Of a stretch of DNA of 64,000 bases, positions 21,768 through 32,388 are shown in pieces. Made by a program: the position numbers and the translations under genes. The DNA is from Sanguinoderma infundibulare. Taxonomy: Eukaryota; Basidiomycota; Agaricomycetes; Polyporales; Polyporaceae. Position 1 is the stretch's first letter, and each line of letters starts with the position of its first letter. The notes under the pieces were generated by a model that saw only the letters and a program-made list of their open reading frames with translations, was not told the origin of the DNA and did no database searches. The stretch is taken from NCBI GenBank assembly GCA_032821775.1, contig JAVLRN010000012.1, positions 124,001 through 188,000 on the forward strand, read 5' to 3'.

Positions 21768-24727
21768 TCACCTCTCGAGTTTCTCAAGCATCAATTTGAA
21801 TGTTTCCTGCATGTTCTTCTTGGCATGTGCATAGGTGAGCCCGGGGAGCCGGAAGTTCCATTCGAAGTTCGCATGACAAGCGCGGAGAAGTAGCACGATG
21901 GAGGACTCTAGGAGGATCCGCTTCTTGGAGAAGTTGGACCCTTTCCCGCCATAGATTACCTGTTACAGATGTCAGTTACTATGCCCATAACCTGATCTTC
22001 TCAACTGTGTATCCATGCCCAAGCCAACTGAGGAGGAGCTCCACGCTCGGCATCAAGGCGGCCTCCAAAGCCCCTGAGACTGCCACAGCACCCATCCCGT
22101 CCACATCATCTGGTGCGACTCCAATGTCGACCATTGAGAGCAAGGAGCCCCCGCTCAAGAAGGCTTGAAAGAAGTGAGCAGCGGCATGGAAGGGGTGGAA
22201 GGGCTGGATTGAGGATTCACCACCGCCGTCCGACAAGCTCATCAATCACAACTCGGTCAGTGTCCTGTCCGAGAGGAAGACATGGAGTGGCAAGAGCTTC
22301 AACATGGCCGGGATGGGTGGGTGTAACTCTGGTGTGTGTCCAGCCATTGTTAACAGTCCAAACGCGTCTGAACACGCCCCAGGCTTTCAACTGCTTTCAA
22401 TGCTGTCTCTCACGTATCGTAACCCCTTGTATGTGTACAGATGATGCATACCTTGATGTACAGATTCAATAATTCCTCAATCCAATCAACGGCACGAAAC
22501 TCCATAGGCTTGCCCGAAGGATTGACGAGGATATTCATTCGAATAACTTTACTGCAACGTGATGCATGAGTACTGCAGGTGAACTGAATCAGAAAAATCT
22601 AATGGCTTACCGTAGACCCTCTGGGTAGACAAAATATAGTGCATGAGCAAAGTGCAACATCTGGTGACTATACTTGTACTTTCCGGCTGCACGGAATATC
22701 GAGATCCATGAGGGAAACAAGGTCTCGATGCAGCTGATGTCTCCAGCATTCATTGCATAGGCCAGTTCCTCATACAGGAACAGGTAGTTGATTGTCTGCA
22801 TTGTGTTCTCCTTGATGCGGTCGCGGCGGCTGTCTGACTGCTCTTGCATTGAGTATAAGTTGCTCCCTTCTCCTTCGGCATAGTCACGAGTGAGGATGAC
22901 TGCCACAGCCTGGATGTCTGCAAGCGTAGGCTTTGTTGCAGCCCAAACATCCAGTGAGTTATGACCAAACTGTTTCTTGATCTCGACGCGCCAAGCATCG
23001 AGTTGCAGTAAGGTCCCGACATGGTTGATTAACTCGTGTTGCTGACGGAACTTCGCATTTGAAACCAAACGTGAGCTCTCATGAGGACAAAGCTCTCCCA
23101 CAAGCTTCATGAAACTCGTGTCATCTGATCGAGCACCATCGCGGAGAACAAGAATACACCAGATAGCATCGGCGGTGGCCATCTTCAGATGAAACAAACC
23201 AGGCACAAACACGACAGATTGAAGGCAGTCGTATGGATTTTGTTCCTGGGACCGTTGACGAATGCCTGAGCCCACACACTCGCAAGTTCTGAGATCCCCA
23301 TGGACGAGGATCACAAACTCCTCTGGGTCGACTCGGGTGCCATCTGGGTGCTCGCGAGGATTTCCAAGGCCTGCCTGTGTGAACATATTGAGAATGGCCT
23401 CGATATTGCCTGAGACAGTTGACTGGTTGATGTCCATAGCATGAAGAGGTGTTTGGTGGAGTTTGGAGATGGGGATCATGTCAATGGACTCAGGACTTGG
23501 GAGGAGTTTGAGCAGGTCACACAGTGACTCTGGTCCATGCTGCAAGAGAGTGTGAATGAAAAGCCAAGCTCGGAATTGACCACAGCGACTGAGGCCTGAA
23601 TCTTCGAGAGCATCCTCGCTTTCAGGGTGGAGTCTGTGCAGTTTATGGAGAGTGGCACGAGGGTCGAATGGCCGTGGGTCAGAGGCATGAATATTCCGCT
23701 TGGAACGGTCCCAGATGAGTGTCGAGCAGTGCAGGTCCTTGAGCCTGGCTTGCTGTAAACGGAGAAGGGTACCTGATGTGAGATGAAGGAGGCCATCACC
23801 AGGTTTGTCGACTGTGGGGACCAGGGTATTGATCCGTGCATCGAAGTTGTCAAATGCGTGTGATGTAAGGAGTGTGCGACCAAGTGCCTCGATTTCAGTG
23901 TAAGACTGTGTGGAAAGGGACTCGATAGTGCGATGCGTGGATGCAAGTGAGATTGAGACCCCCATCCTGGTGAGAACCTTGATGAGCTTCTCTGGCGCAT
24001 TGCATGAGTGAAGGAAGATTCCCATAACACTTTGAAGGGTGTTGCATTGCTGGTCGAGTGCATTCATGAAGATGCTGATGACCACGACTGTTTTCTGCAA
24101 TTGTGCAATGTGAGTAAGAGTGTTAGGTGGCTGCAACACAAATCCAACAGGCACGCACGATCCGTATCAGAGCTGCATGTTCTCTGCGCTGCTTCTTCCC
24201 TGCTGACCCAACTCCACCCCCACCCAAAATCTTCTCAGCATCTTCATCATCAATCCAGTACCCCGCTTCATCAGCATCCACCTCATGCGCATGCCACGCG
24301 AGATCTTCATCAACCACATCTGTTCCCCCAGCAAGATGGAAGCAACCATCCAGAGCTCTGGCTCTGTCCGGCGCATTGAGCGAGCCATATCCTCAAGGCG
24401 GAACTCACGGACTTGAGCTGGGGATGTGTGTGCCGCCCTGAAATGCCATCCATGGTCTATGTCTGCAAGATTCTGGACTGCGTGGGAGTACTGAGAGCAC
24501 ATGAGGTCGTGTGCCCATAAGCATGTTGCCTGCGAGGTTGCAGGATGGTTGAGAAATGAGGAGAGGATGATCCTTGTGGAGCATGCAAGGTCAGCGAGAA
24601 GGAGGTCTTCTGGGCAGTTAAATTGATTGAAAATGAGGACAGCCATGAGGAGGTCCGTAAGGGTGACATTGAGGGAGCGGAGGTGGGACAAGACACCAAA
24701 CAGAGAGTGCAGGCGGTCCTCGTCCAT
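21768..24727 (-). CDS. DUF6589 protein, right-arm copy, frame-damaged
   Basis: Inverted duplicate of 8776-11735 with the same exon layout: main exon 24094-22611, then 22551-22452 and 21959-21768. The 515-residue open frame around the main exon is identical in both arms as translated, so this gene has drifted less than the rest. The frame break in the G run of exon 1 and the TGATGA stops are also shared. It points inward from the outer end of the element. Function is unproven; a transposase-like role is inferred from its position next to the terminal repeats and from its conserved acidic blocks. Confidence 0.8.
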
Positions 24728-24794
24728 GAGTGCAGAGCAAGAGAACAACGGATGGGCAGACAATGGGACAGAATTCAATTGATACGGATGGCGT

Positions 24795-24959
24795 GATCTA
24801 GCCGGACAAGCGAGATGGTAAGCGACAGGATGATATTTCGAAGCTACTTAGCGCCGTGAATTTCGAGACGACCAAATGGGGAGGGTTCTCAGCGCCTACT
24901 CGCCGCGCTCCGGCTGTTTGTATATGTTTGATGCCAGCCGCCCTCTGAAGTTGAGGGGC
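24795..24959 (-). repeat. 165-base terminal-type repeat, outer right copy
   Basis: Reverse complement of 8544-8708 with no difference noticed. Confidence 0.85.
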
Positions 24960-25057
24960 AACTGCAATCTACACGTGATCAACATCTCCCGGCGTTTACA
25001 TGATCAAGGCTGCGTCCCGCCTCTCTTATTCTACCTCGACCCCGCTCCAGGATATCG
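24960..25057 (-). repeat. 98-base subterminal spacer, right copy
   Basis: Reverse complement of 8446-8543. It is followed by the 37-base outer end finishing GGAGCCTG at 25094. Confidence 0.8.
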
Positions 25058-25094
25058 GCCCCTCAACTTCAGAGTGGCGGTGGGAAGGAGCCTG

Positions 25095-25103
25095 CCGGAA
25101 GGC
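25095..25103. repeat. Right 9-base target-site duplication of the palindrome
   Basis: CCGGAAGGC directly after the right terminus, identical to 8400-8408. Confidence 0.8.
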
Positions 25104-25826
25104 CTGTCCTGGCGGTTCCCAGGAACTCGGTACTTGCGGATCGCTTGGCTTCCCAGTCGGTACCCCAGAACTCACCGTCAATTTTCCGAATTTCGGCGCG
25201 ACAGCGGCGCGGTCACTCGTGCCCTATTGGCACTCAGCAATTATCCGATCTTGACTCACGGTATATTGCACTGCCATATCGTGTCGTCGGAGAAGTGGGT
25301 TCAATCGGCATTGCGTTTGACGGTCAAGTTCAAGTTCCCGCCGGTCAGCCGATACCGCCGACTCTAGATCTGTTGCTGCGGCTGTGCAGACCTTTAGACG
25401 CCACTGTTCGGTCGTGTTTGCACACCGTTGGACACGCGCTGTATCCTTCCACTGTATAACTCCCCGAATGTTCAGCCAATTTGCCGCGGCTGTCGCAAAG
25501 ACGGTCCACGCTGACGCGGAAGTGAAACGGAAGATCGTTGAAGGCCCTGCGCAAAACGGTCGAGTAGGATCGAGTGCATGTTTTAATTACGCTCCAAGTC
25601 CGAGTCCCCTTGGCCCGTCGAATCGCCGCGGCGATCAATCAACGACGGCAGGGCCCAGACTCAAAGGCCCAAAACACAAAAAGAACCGCAGGCGCGGACG
25701 GGCGGCGAATTGGTATATCCCCACAAAGCGTAAATCCCCGCAACGTGTCCCCTGACAGCAATACATGTGCACCCGAGTTTATAAGAATGATGCGGTCCCT
25801 GTCTCCTCCAAATCTGCATATCGTAA
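25104..25826. other. Intergenic, downstream of the palindrome
   Basis: About 720 bases from the right target duplication to the stop of the next DUF6534 gene. Open frames here show no family signature. Before the insertion it would have been continuous with 7442-8399. Confidence 0.4.
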
Positions 25827-27990
25827 TCAGACGGCCATGTCCTGCATCTCCAGGTCTTTCGGGGCCGGCTCCCCTGGCGGGATCTTCCAGCGGACGTCGA
25901 TGACCTCCGAAGTGGTCGCACGGAAGTGCTCCAGTCGCGTCGGCTGCCGAACTTGGAACGCCTGCTGCTGCTGCGCAGTCAGGCCGAACGTACCAAACGC
26001 GTCTGTATCTCGCATCGATGCGGCGAGCGAGCGTCGTGAGTTGACCCTGTATATTGGATGGAAGAGGTAAGCTTGCAGTGCACGCCGAAGTGGGGAGAGA
26101 GGACGCACACGGCTAGGACGGCATTGATATATGCTGCAAGACTTGATCAGGGTCTTGCTCAGGAAAAGCTGGGTTTCGGAGGGACCGGACGACTCACATT
26201 TTGTTGCAAGCATGTTGGACGCGACGTAGATCATGTTCCCCGGCTGCAGCACGCCCTTCAAAGACGCTGTTAGATAGAGCCAATAACGTTCCAGACGTCG
26301 GGGACGTACGAAGGTAAGGGACACCAGGCTCAGCGCACTAGAAGGCGACCACGTTAGCGTTGGTTTCTCTGGACAATCGTCCCGTCGCTCGACGTACCTC
26401 GTCAGCAGTCCTGGCGCGATGGTCAAGGTGAATGAGATACATACGAGCAGACTTTCATATTCTCGCACCTGTATTGACGGTATACACGATAAGAATCCTC
26501 AGGGCAGAATTCGTTCTGAGGAGTACATCAGGCCGTCAAACCGTAATCCGAAGCAACAGCTACAAACGCACCCCTTGAACGCCGTGCGGCTGCGCGACAG
26601 GAAGAAAATCAGCGCGCCACTGAGCATCGCGTCCGTTGCCAGCGAACATCCGAAGCCGGCCGACATGATCCACTGCAAAGATGCACCTCTCAGCGCTGAG
26701 ACAGACGGGACAAAGTGTAACGCACTGTGAAGTGCACGAATTTCTCGAACGTTTCTTGAGCAAAGCTACCACAGATAATTCGTCAACTTGCGGCTGGAGT
26801 CCGTGAAGGACGACGGCGACTTACATCTCATAGCTAGAAGCTAGCCCGGCATCGTCTCCGGTTTAGTCCCAGTTGGAGAAACGACCGAAAGACTTACCCA
26901 CAGTGAATCCTGGAGGGAAACGTCGTCAGCACACGGACGACAACGCGACTCCAAAACACTCACCTGCAGTGCCGAGCATGCAAAGCCCCTTGTCCTGGCG
27001 TTTGCACTCGTGACTGCTGAATTTACGCAAACGGTACTCACGACAGGTATAACTACGAATACATATCCCGACCCAACTAGCAGTCGCTTTGTGAGTGTCG
27101 AATAAACGTCCAATGCCTGATCGAACTTACGAAGGTACACCCGTCGGACGTAGAATCTAAGCATGGAATACATAATCAGAAACGGTAGAGTTACACCTCG
27201 CAGACGCGCGAAGACGTACGATTGAGCCACGAGGACGGTCAAACCCTAGAGCAGCCATCATGAAATCGAGTCAGTAGTAGGATAGAAGTGCGCTTTACCG
27301 TCAGTGGTGCCAACAACTACCGCGTGAGGCGTGAGCGAGAGAGTGACCCCGACACCATTGAGTGGGTCTTACCTGGATGGACCTTCAAACAGTAGTAAGC
27401 GAGGGGAACATGACAATCGGAAGATGACTTCCTCACCATACACCTTGAAGGAGTGCCGTGGGGTTGAAATAGTTGGTTACAAGATAATAATACCTACATG
27501 AAACATCAATCAAAGATGAAAGTGAGAGAAGGCGTGACGTACGAGGCGTGCATGCAAGCGATGGAGTGAACCGTGTCTAGCACACTTAACCAAAGTCAGC
27601 GCCGAACAACCCGAGAAATATTTATGGCATGACTGACGCGAGGCAAAGGACCTGCCAGAGGAGCCGAGATGTAAGTTTGGCCGAACCATCACTCGACAAA
27701 CAGCCAGGTAGGAGTCACGCGAACAAACGTACCGTAGATTTTAAAAGGAGCGAATCTCTGACGTACATTCGGGTATAGCGATACGTCTGGTGAATCGAAA
27801 GCCCGTGCATCCTGTCCAAGAAGCGCGGAAGTTATCAGCGAGCACGCCCGAGACAATTCGAAATCGGCGGAGTGACATACATTAGACCCAGGAAAGTCCC
27901 AACTAACACGGCGCCAAACGTGTTCCCCAGAGCTGGCACCGCGGCCGACTGGGCGAATGGCGACACCGCAGCGGTCGAATTTGTCGACAT
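25827..27990 (-). CDS. DUF6534 multi-pass membrane protein
   Basis: The start at 27990 reads MSTNSTAAVSPFAQ, then VPALGNTFGAVLVGTFLGLM. Exons follow in order: MHGLSIHQTYRYTRMYVRD, VLDTVHSIACMHAS, YYYLVTNYFNPTALLQGVW, RFYVRRVYL, LLVGSGYVFVVIPV, the helix WIMSAGFGCSLATDAMLSGA with FFLSRSRTAFK, ALRILIVYTVNTG, GNMIYVASNMLATK, and the tail NSRRSLAASMRDTDAFGTFG ending in PKDLEMQDMAV. All expected segments are present, so it looks complete with about ten short introns. It is the nearest gene to the right of the palindrome, with its stop about 720 bases from the insertion. Function of the family is unknown. Confidence 0.75.
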
Positions 27991-29670
27991 CCTTCGAACG
28001 GTGTGGGGTGGACGCGAACGAGCAGGGGGGAAGCAGAAGAGCAAGCCAAAGGGCGCGAGCCTGCCGGAATTTATCAGTCATCCGCCTGGTCGTGTCCGTC
28101 CCACGGGCGTGCTTCTTAACTGTGCAGAAGTCGCGCCCCTCACTAACAGCGTCCGGCGTAAGCTCTGCATCCTAATCGCCTTCGATGTGGAAGAGGGCTT
28201 GGACAGTACCTTGGCGGACATTGGGCGGCGGTGCTGAGTCTATTATCGTTTTGCCACAAGTGGCGTCGTTGCAAATATATTGGGGCACCTTCTCGCAATC
28301 TTCTCGTCCTCCTCGTGCTATGATCCCCGGGAAGCGGCGACTCCCAACGCTCGCGGTGCCTCTTCTCTTAGCGAGCCGGCTAAAGGGAACACCTTTGAGG
28401 CATCGCAGTCACAAAAAGGTACGCAAAAGCGGACGCCAAGAACTCACCGAAATCACGCAGTTTGGAAACCTATTGCCTACGAGCCATCGGGTTGGGGGTC
28501 GGGTTTGTGCGAGAAAGCGCCAGCCTGAGAAAGGAATTACTCCGGAGGAAGACAGAATGGGCAGAAGAACCCGTCGGTCCCATCCTCGTCGGCCGCGGGC
28601 GTCGCTCATCGTGGGACGAGGAAATGCCAATCTGGCGTGGCAACGTGAATGGTGTACATACGTGCCTGAGCAAGACCTATTCTCTCATGTACTCATGAGA
28701 AAATCTTTCAGGGCGGGACCTTCCCGCAGCCACCCGATTGCTGGACGGACAACGTTAATGTTAGTCTGAGGCATTTATTGTTCGAGGATCGGACATAAGT
28801 ATGCTTAAGGGACAACGTGAGGGCAAATGGCGAAGGACGGGGACAGAGAGCAGGGCGGCTGTTGCCAAGCCAACATCGGACATCTCGATTTGGTAATTCA
28901 AGCGCCCAGACAGAGCAAGCAAGTCGGCCGCCTCTGCCGACTCTCGACGGTCACCTCACACATAGTACTAGTATCCTTGCGTGTCGAAAGTGCGGACTAA
29001 CCTCATGCGAGAACGGGCGGATTTATAACGAGCCGCGTCTGCTAGCGCAATATCAGAGCACTGAGCTCGAGCGTATCCTGGGGAGTTCGATCTGGACCTT
29101 CTGCGCGCCCGCGCTGCCACTGGGCGGCGGGATACTCTGAGAAGTACCGATACTCAGGTCCCCCGCCGTCTCGCCTCCTCGCCGCTGTCCAACTTGTGGC
29201 AGACGTCCCGCCTCTCAAATCGCCCCAGGTCGCGGCCGCCGTGAAGTTCGATGAACAGAACACGCACCGAACGACGCTATTTTCGCCCGGTCAGAATTCA
29301 GGTGGGGTTGTTGGTGGAAGTCTTCTAAGCGAACACAGCGATTGTACGGTATGTCATCCGGTTGCGAGCAACACAGGCTTGAGAAATAGAAGCGGCTATC
29401 CTATTCAAAATCGAGAAAATAGGCTGTGGGAGCATGACGTACTTCGGGTGCCTCGGATGTGAGGAAAGCTTCTGGTATGGTTACTTCGATCTGACCTGCC
29501 GCATAGAGCATTCTACGAAGTTCTGAGCGGCGTTTTGACATACGCGTACCGTCTTGGTTGCGGTGGGGATAATGGCACTGTCATCCTCGTAAATAAGTCA
29601 AAGCTGAAGTCGATTAGACGGGGAATGAAACAAACGCCTCCTTAACCAGCAATAGCAGCCTTCCCTTTCG
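27991..29670. other. Intergenic, unassigned
   Basis: About 1.7 kb between a DUF6534 start and an orphan DUF6534 terminal exon. Several open frames up to 194 codons occur on the plus strand (28185-28769), but they lack recognisable domains. A further decayed DUF6534 copy may be present; I could not prove it. Confidence 0.4.
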
Positions 29671-29926
29671 TCAAACCGCTTGCCCGACCTGCGACCATCC
29701 AGACGTAATGTCGCGGCCGTCCATCATGGTCGACGGGCTATTCGGGTCGTTCATCGACGGAATTTTCCACGAGAGGCCGACGACGTCCCGTTGCGCGATC
29801 ATCGACCATGCCCTAAAGGGGTCCACCCCGCCCGGAAGGCGTGCGGCCTGCTCCGTCAGGCCGAACGTCCCGAAGCTCCCCGTCTCCCACATCGCATGGA
29901 GCGAGGTGGCAAGACGAAAAGCCTCC
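29671..29926 (-). pseudogene. Orphan terminal exon of a DUF6534 gene
   Basis: After an acceptor (AGAGCACAG) the frame reads EAFRLATSLHAMWETGSFGTF, then GLTEQAARLP, and ends SGWSQVGQAV. The GSFGTFGLT core and the SWKIP motif match the tail of the gene at 25827-27990 (AFGTFGLT and RWKIP). Upstream on this strand the sequence does not give the expected helix exons but instead meets the tail of the next gene, so this is probably the relic of a lost tandem copy. It could instead be an alternative last exon of the 30372-32388 gene. Confidence 0.5.
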
Positions 29927-30371
29927 TGTGCTCTTTGTCTCCTTGTTGTGCTTCGGGGTGACACTTCTGCGGCGATCTGGCTGGGATCGTACACAGTCCG
30001 AATGGGATGATTCCAACACAAAGATCCAAGCGAGTCCCTGAGTACCATGCTATGATACATTGTCTACATACGATCTACCCCGCTCCAGTGAGCATCGTCG
30101 CAAGTCACGATAGAGAACAGCGCACGCACACACCTTCTCTTGCTCACATAGCCATCCCCGAGATAGTGGTGCTGGAAACTTGATCATCCTCCCGGATATT
30201 CCCGAAGGTACCTCCTCCGGGGAGTCCCCTTCCCAGCCCTTTGCCGACCACGTTCCCTCCTGCATCCATATCGTCCGTGCAGACGCTAGTAACCCTGATC
30301 TCGATCGGCGAGTGCGAGTGTGGCGGCTGCCATGTCCGAGAGCACGAGAGAGGCAAAGAACCGGGCCGATG

Positions 30372-32388
30372 TCAGACACTATTACCGGCGATGAATCGAC
30401 AGCAAACCTTCTTCGCTTCGACAGGACTCTCCGCAGCGTCCGAGGTGGAGCGGTCGAGCCCGGTCATCTCCAAGAACGTCGTCCGCCCCTTCCGCGTGAG
30501 ATACTTGCGGGAGTTCAAGCTATATCCAGAGATCGCTCAGCGCGGCCCTGTCTGGAGGTGATGGCGAGGTTACGCACAAAACGAGGACAGAATTTGAGTA
30601 CACTGAAGAAGGCTCAGCAGGGAGCAGAGGGGCCATGAATCGCGACACACTCACGCTTGATTGCGATGACGGTGACTGCCACGTAGAGCAACTGCTGAGG
30701 ACGCACGAGGCACTGTACGATGGTCAGGCGCGCGTTGGAGCTGACGGTAACGAGTGCACATACCAGCACCAGACCAGGAATGGTGATGAGGCTGTCGATA
30801 CAGCTCAGAGGGGAACTTCTCTAGTCGGATGAGGAAGCTTTAGGAGAGAAATTTACCTGACAAGAGACGCTGAAAGCGGAATGAGCATTCGCCCGTCACA
30901 GTGCTCGGAACAGGGCTTACTCGCAATGATCGCATAAACGATGAGAGAATGGATGGTCTGAGTTGTGCTGAAAGAACACCAGTAAGCATCGCAGACGGTC
31001 TGAATCCCGGATTCAGGCATACCGTCTGATATGGCTATGACTGCGATTGAGTATGACCACCAGCGTGGCGGTCATGGTCACGTCCGTGAGCACCACCAGA
31101 CCAAGGGTGGCCGCAAAGAGGTTCTGTCAACCCACGTCAGCCGAAATCATGCGTGGCAACGGATTGGTGCGCACTGTGTTGAAGCTCCAGTCGTTCGCTT
31201 TGGTCCCTAGTATGCTGCGACGATAGTCCGGACGTCAGTGCCGACCCCGCAAGCAGACAAGTCGCGCATACCTCATGGCACAAGAAGCTTCGAAGAGGAT
31301 CAGTTGTGGCAATTGCACTTGGGTATAGCCGCCATTGCTCACCAATAATCAACGCTGCGTGCCAGAAGCGAATTGAGAACCCCGGCCGAGCGTATAGGAT
31401 ACTGCATCACTTACCCATCGTGCCCATCATCAAAGCCCCCTGTTGGGCAGGTGAGATATGTCGACAACGGCCAAGACAGTTACTTACCACGACGACAATG
31501 ATGAACTGGTACTTCTTGTTGACTGCAAGAAATAATTAAGAAAAGAGGCGAAGCTAACTAGCACGACAGACTTACATAGGTATATTCGCCGAGCATAGAA
31601 CCTGCGGGAAGGATAAGGTAAGTGAAAGGGCGTAGTTGGCTCGAACTCCGAAATAGTCCTACCCTTGAACCAGCATGATGATCACTCCCTGTTGTCGTGT
31701 CAATATCGAGACATATCGGATCAGAGGGCCATACTGCTTACGGTGACTAGAGGAAGAGCCTGCCATACAGCGTCGATGATGATCATTTCAGCCTGGCGTA
31801 AACGAAACACCGAGAGCAGATGCGCACTTGCAAAGACCTTTCAATCGAACGAGAAGACGATCAGGACCGCACTATGCATGGCAGATGCTGGATAGCAAAC
31901 GTACCAGATGCTACTACCGAGGGCCTGAGGATTATTATAGTTGGAAACCAACACATAATAACTAGAGCGAAGTCACGCGGTGCTAGATGGGCGATACACG
32001 CACGGCGACGCACCAGATATGGGTCATCAGCAACGAGTGGAATGTCTCCGCGACACTGAGGACGACGAGTTTTCAGCGAGGCAGACATGAATCTGAAGGA
32101 GCGGAGGCCATACAGTATTGCGATAACCTAGCATTTCCGCGCGCACATGTCAATATCTGAGTACGCGGGTCCAGCCGACGAACGGGAAGTACTCACGAGT
32201 GCTTTCAAAAGAACGACATCATTGGAGTACGACCGAAAGTACACATAAGTCTGGTGTGTGGCTATGCCAAAAAGACTGTTCGTTTTCTTAGTGTGAGGCG
32301 GAACCACACGACGGGAGACTTACACGAGCGAGACAAAAGTGCTGATCAAGAGCGCACCAAAGGTACTGTCGAGCGAGGGTGGGGCCAT
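30372..32388 (-). CDS. DUF6534 multi-pass membrane protein
   Basis: The start at 32388 gives MAPPSLDSTFGALLISTFVSLV with donor GTAAGT. Next exons: LFGIATHQTYVYFRSYSND, LSVAETFHSLLMTHIW, YYVLVSNYNNPQALGSSIW, TLGLVVLTDVTMTATLVVIL with NRSHSHIRR, TQTIHSLIVYAIIAS, QLLYVAVTVIAIK and LNSRKYLTRKGRTFLEMTG. The stop lies near 30372. The usual xxRTGFKR loop is replaced by NRSHSHIRR and TNYF by SNYN, so it is one of the more diverged members. Family role is unknown. It is the middle of three minus-strand copies between 25.8 and 36.2 kb. Confidence 0.65.

Larger units (their letters stand above)
8409..25094. mobile_element. Giant palindromic inverted-dimer DNA element, 16.7 kb
   Basis: Every base pair x in the left half finds its complement at 33503 minus x in the right half, from 8409/25094 inward to 16702/16801. 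Only a 98-base centre is not symmetrical. The outer ends read CAGGCTCC and GGAGCCTG and are flanked by identical 9-mers. Each arm carries genes for DUF6589, zinc-knuckle, leucine-rich F-box-like and RecQ-like helicase proteins. The arms differ at scattered single bases; all those I read are transitions. Outside the boundaries the flanks are unrelated. A single target duplication around the whole implies insertion as one unit. A 9-base duplication would suit Mutator-like elements, but I see no Mutator transposase, so the superfamily is left open. An assembly chimera is less likely because the arms differ and the centre is asymmetric. Confidence 0.85.
16801..25094 (-). repeat. Right arm of the giant inverted repeat
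   Basis: Reverse complement of 8409-16702 with scattered single-base transitions. Gene order from the centre outward: helicase (plus), leucine-rich F-box-like (minus), zinc knuckle (plus), DUF6589 (minus). Confidence 0.9.

Noticed and set aside
8409..25094. Palindrome as a sequencing or assembly artefact (missed hairpin adapter or mirrored contig)
   Set aside because: The arms differ at many single bases, the centre is a 98-base asymmetric segment, and a 9-base direct repeat flanks the outside. An artefact would give identical arms and no target duplication. Read-level proof is still needed.
8409..25094. Helitron or Crypton identity for the element
   Set aside because: Helitrons lack terminal inverted repeats and target duplications and encode Rep/Pif1-type helicases; Cryptons encode a tyrosine recombinase. 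Neither fits.
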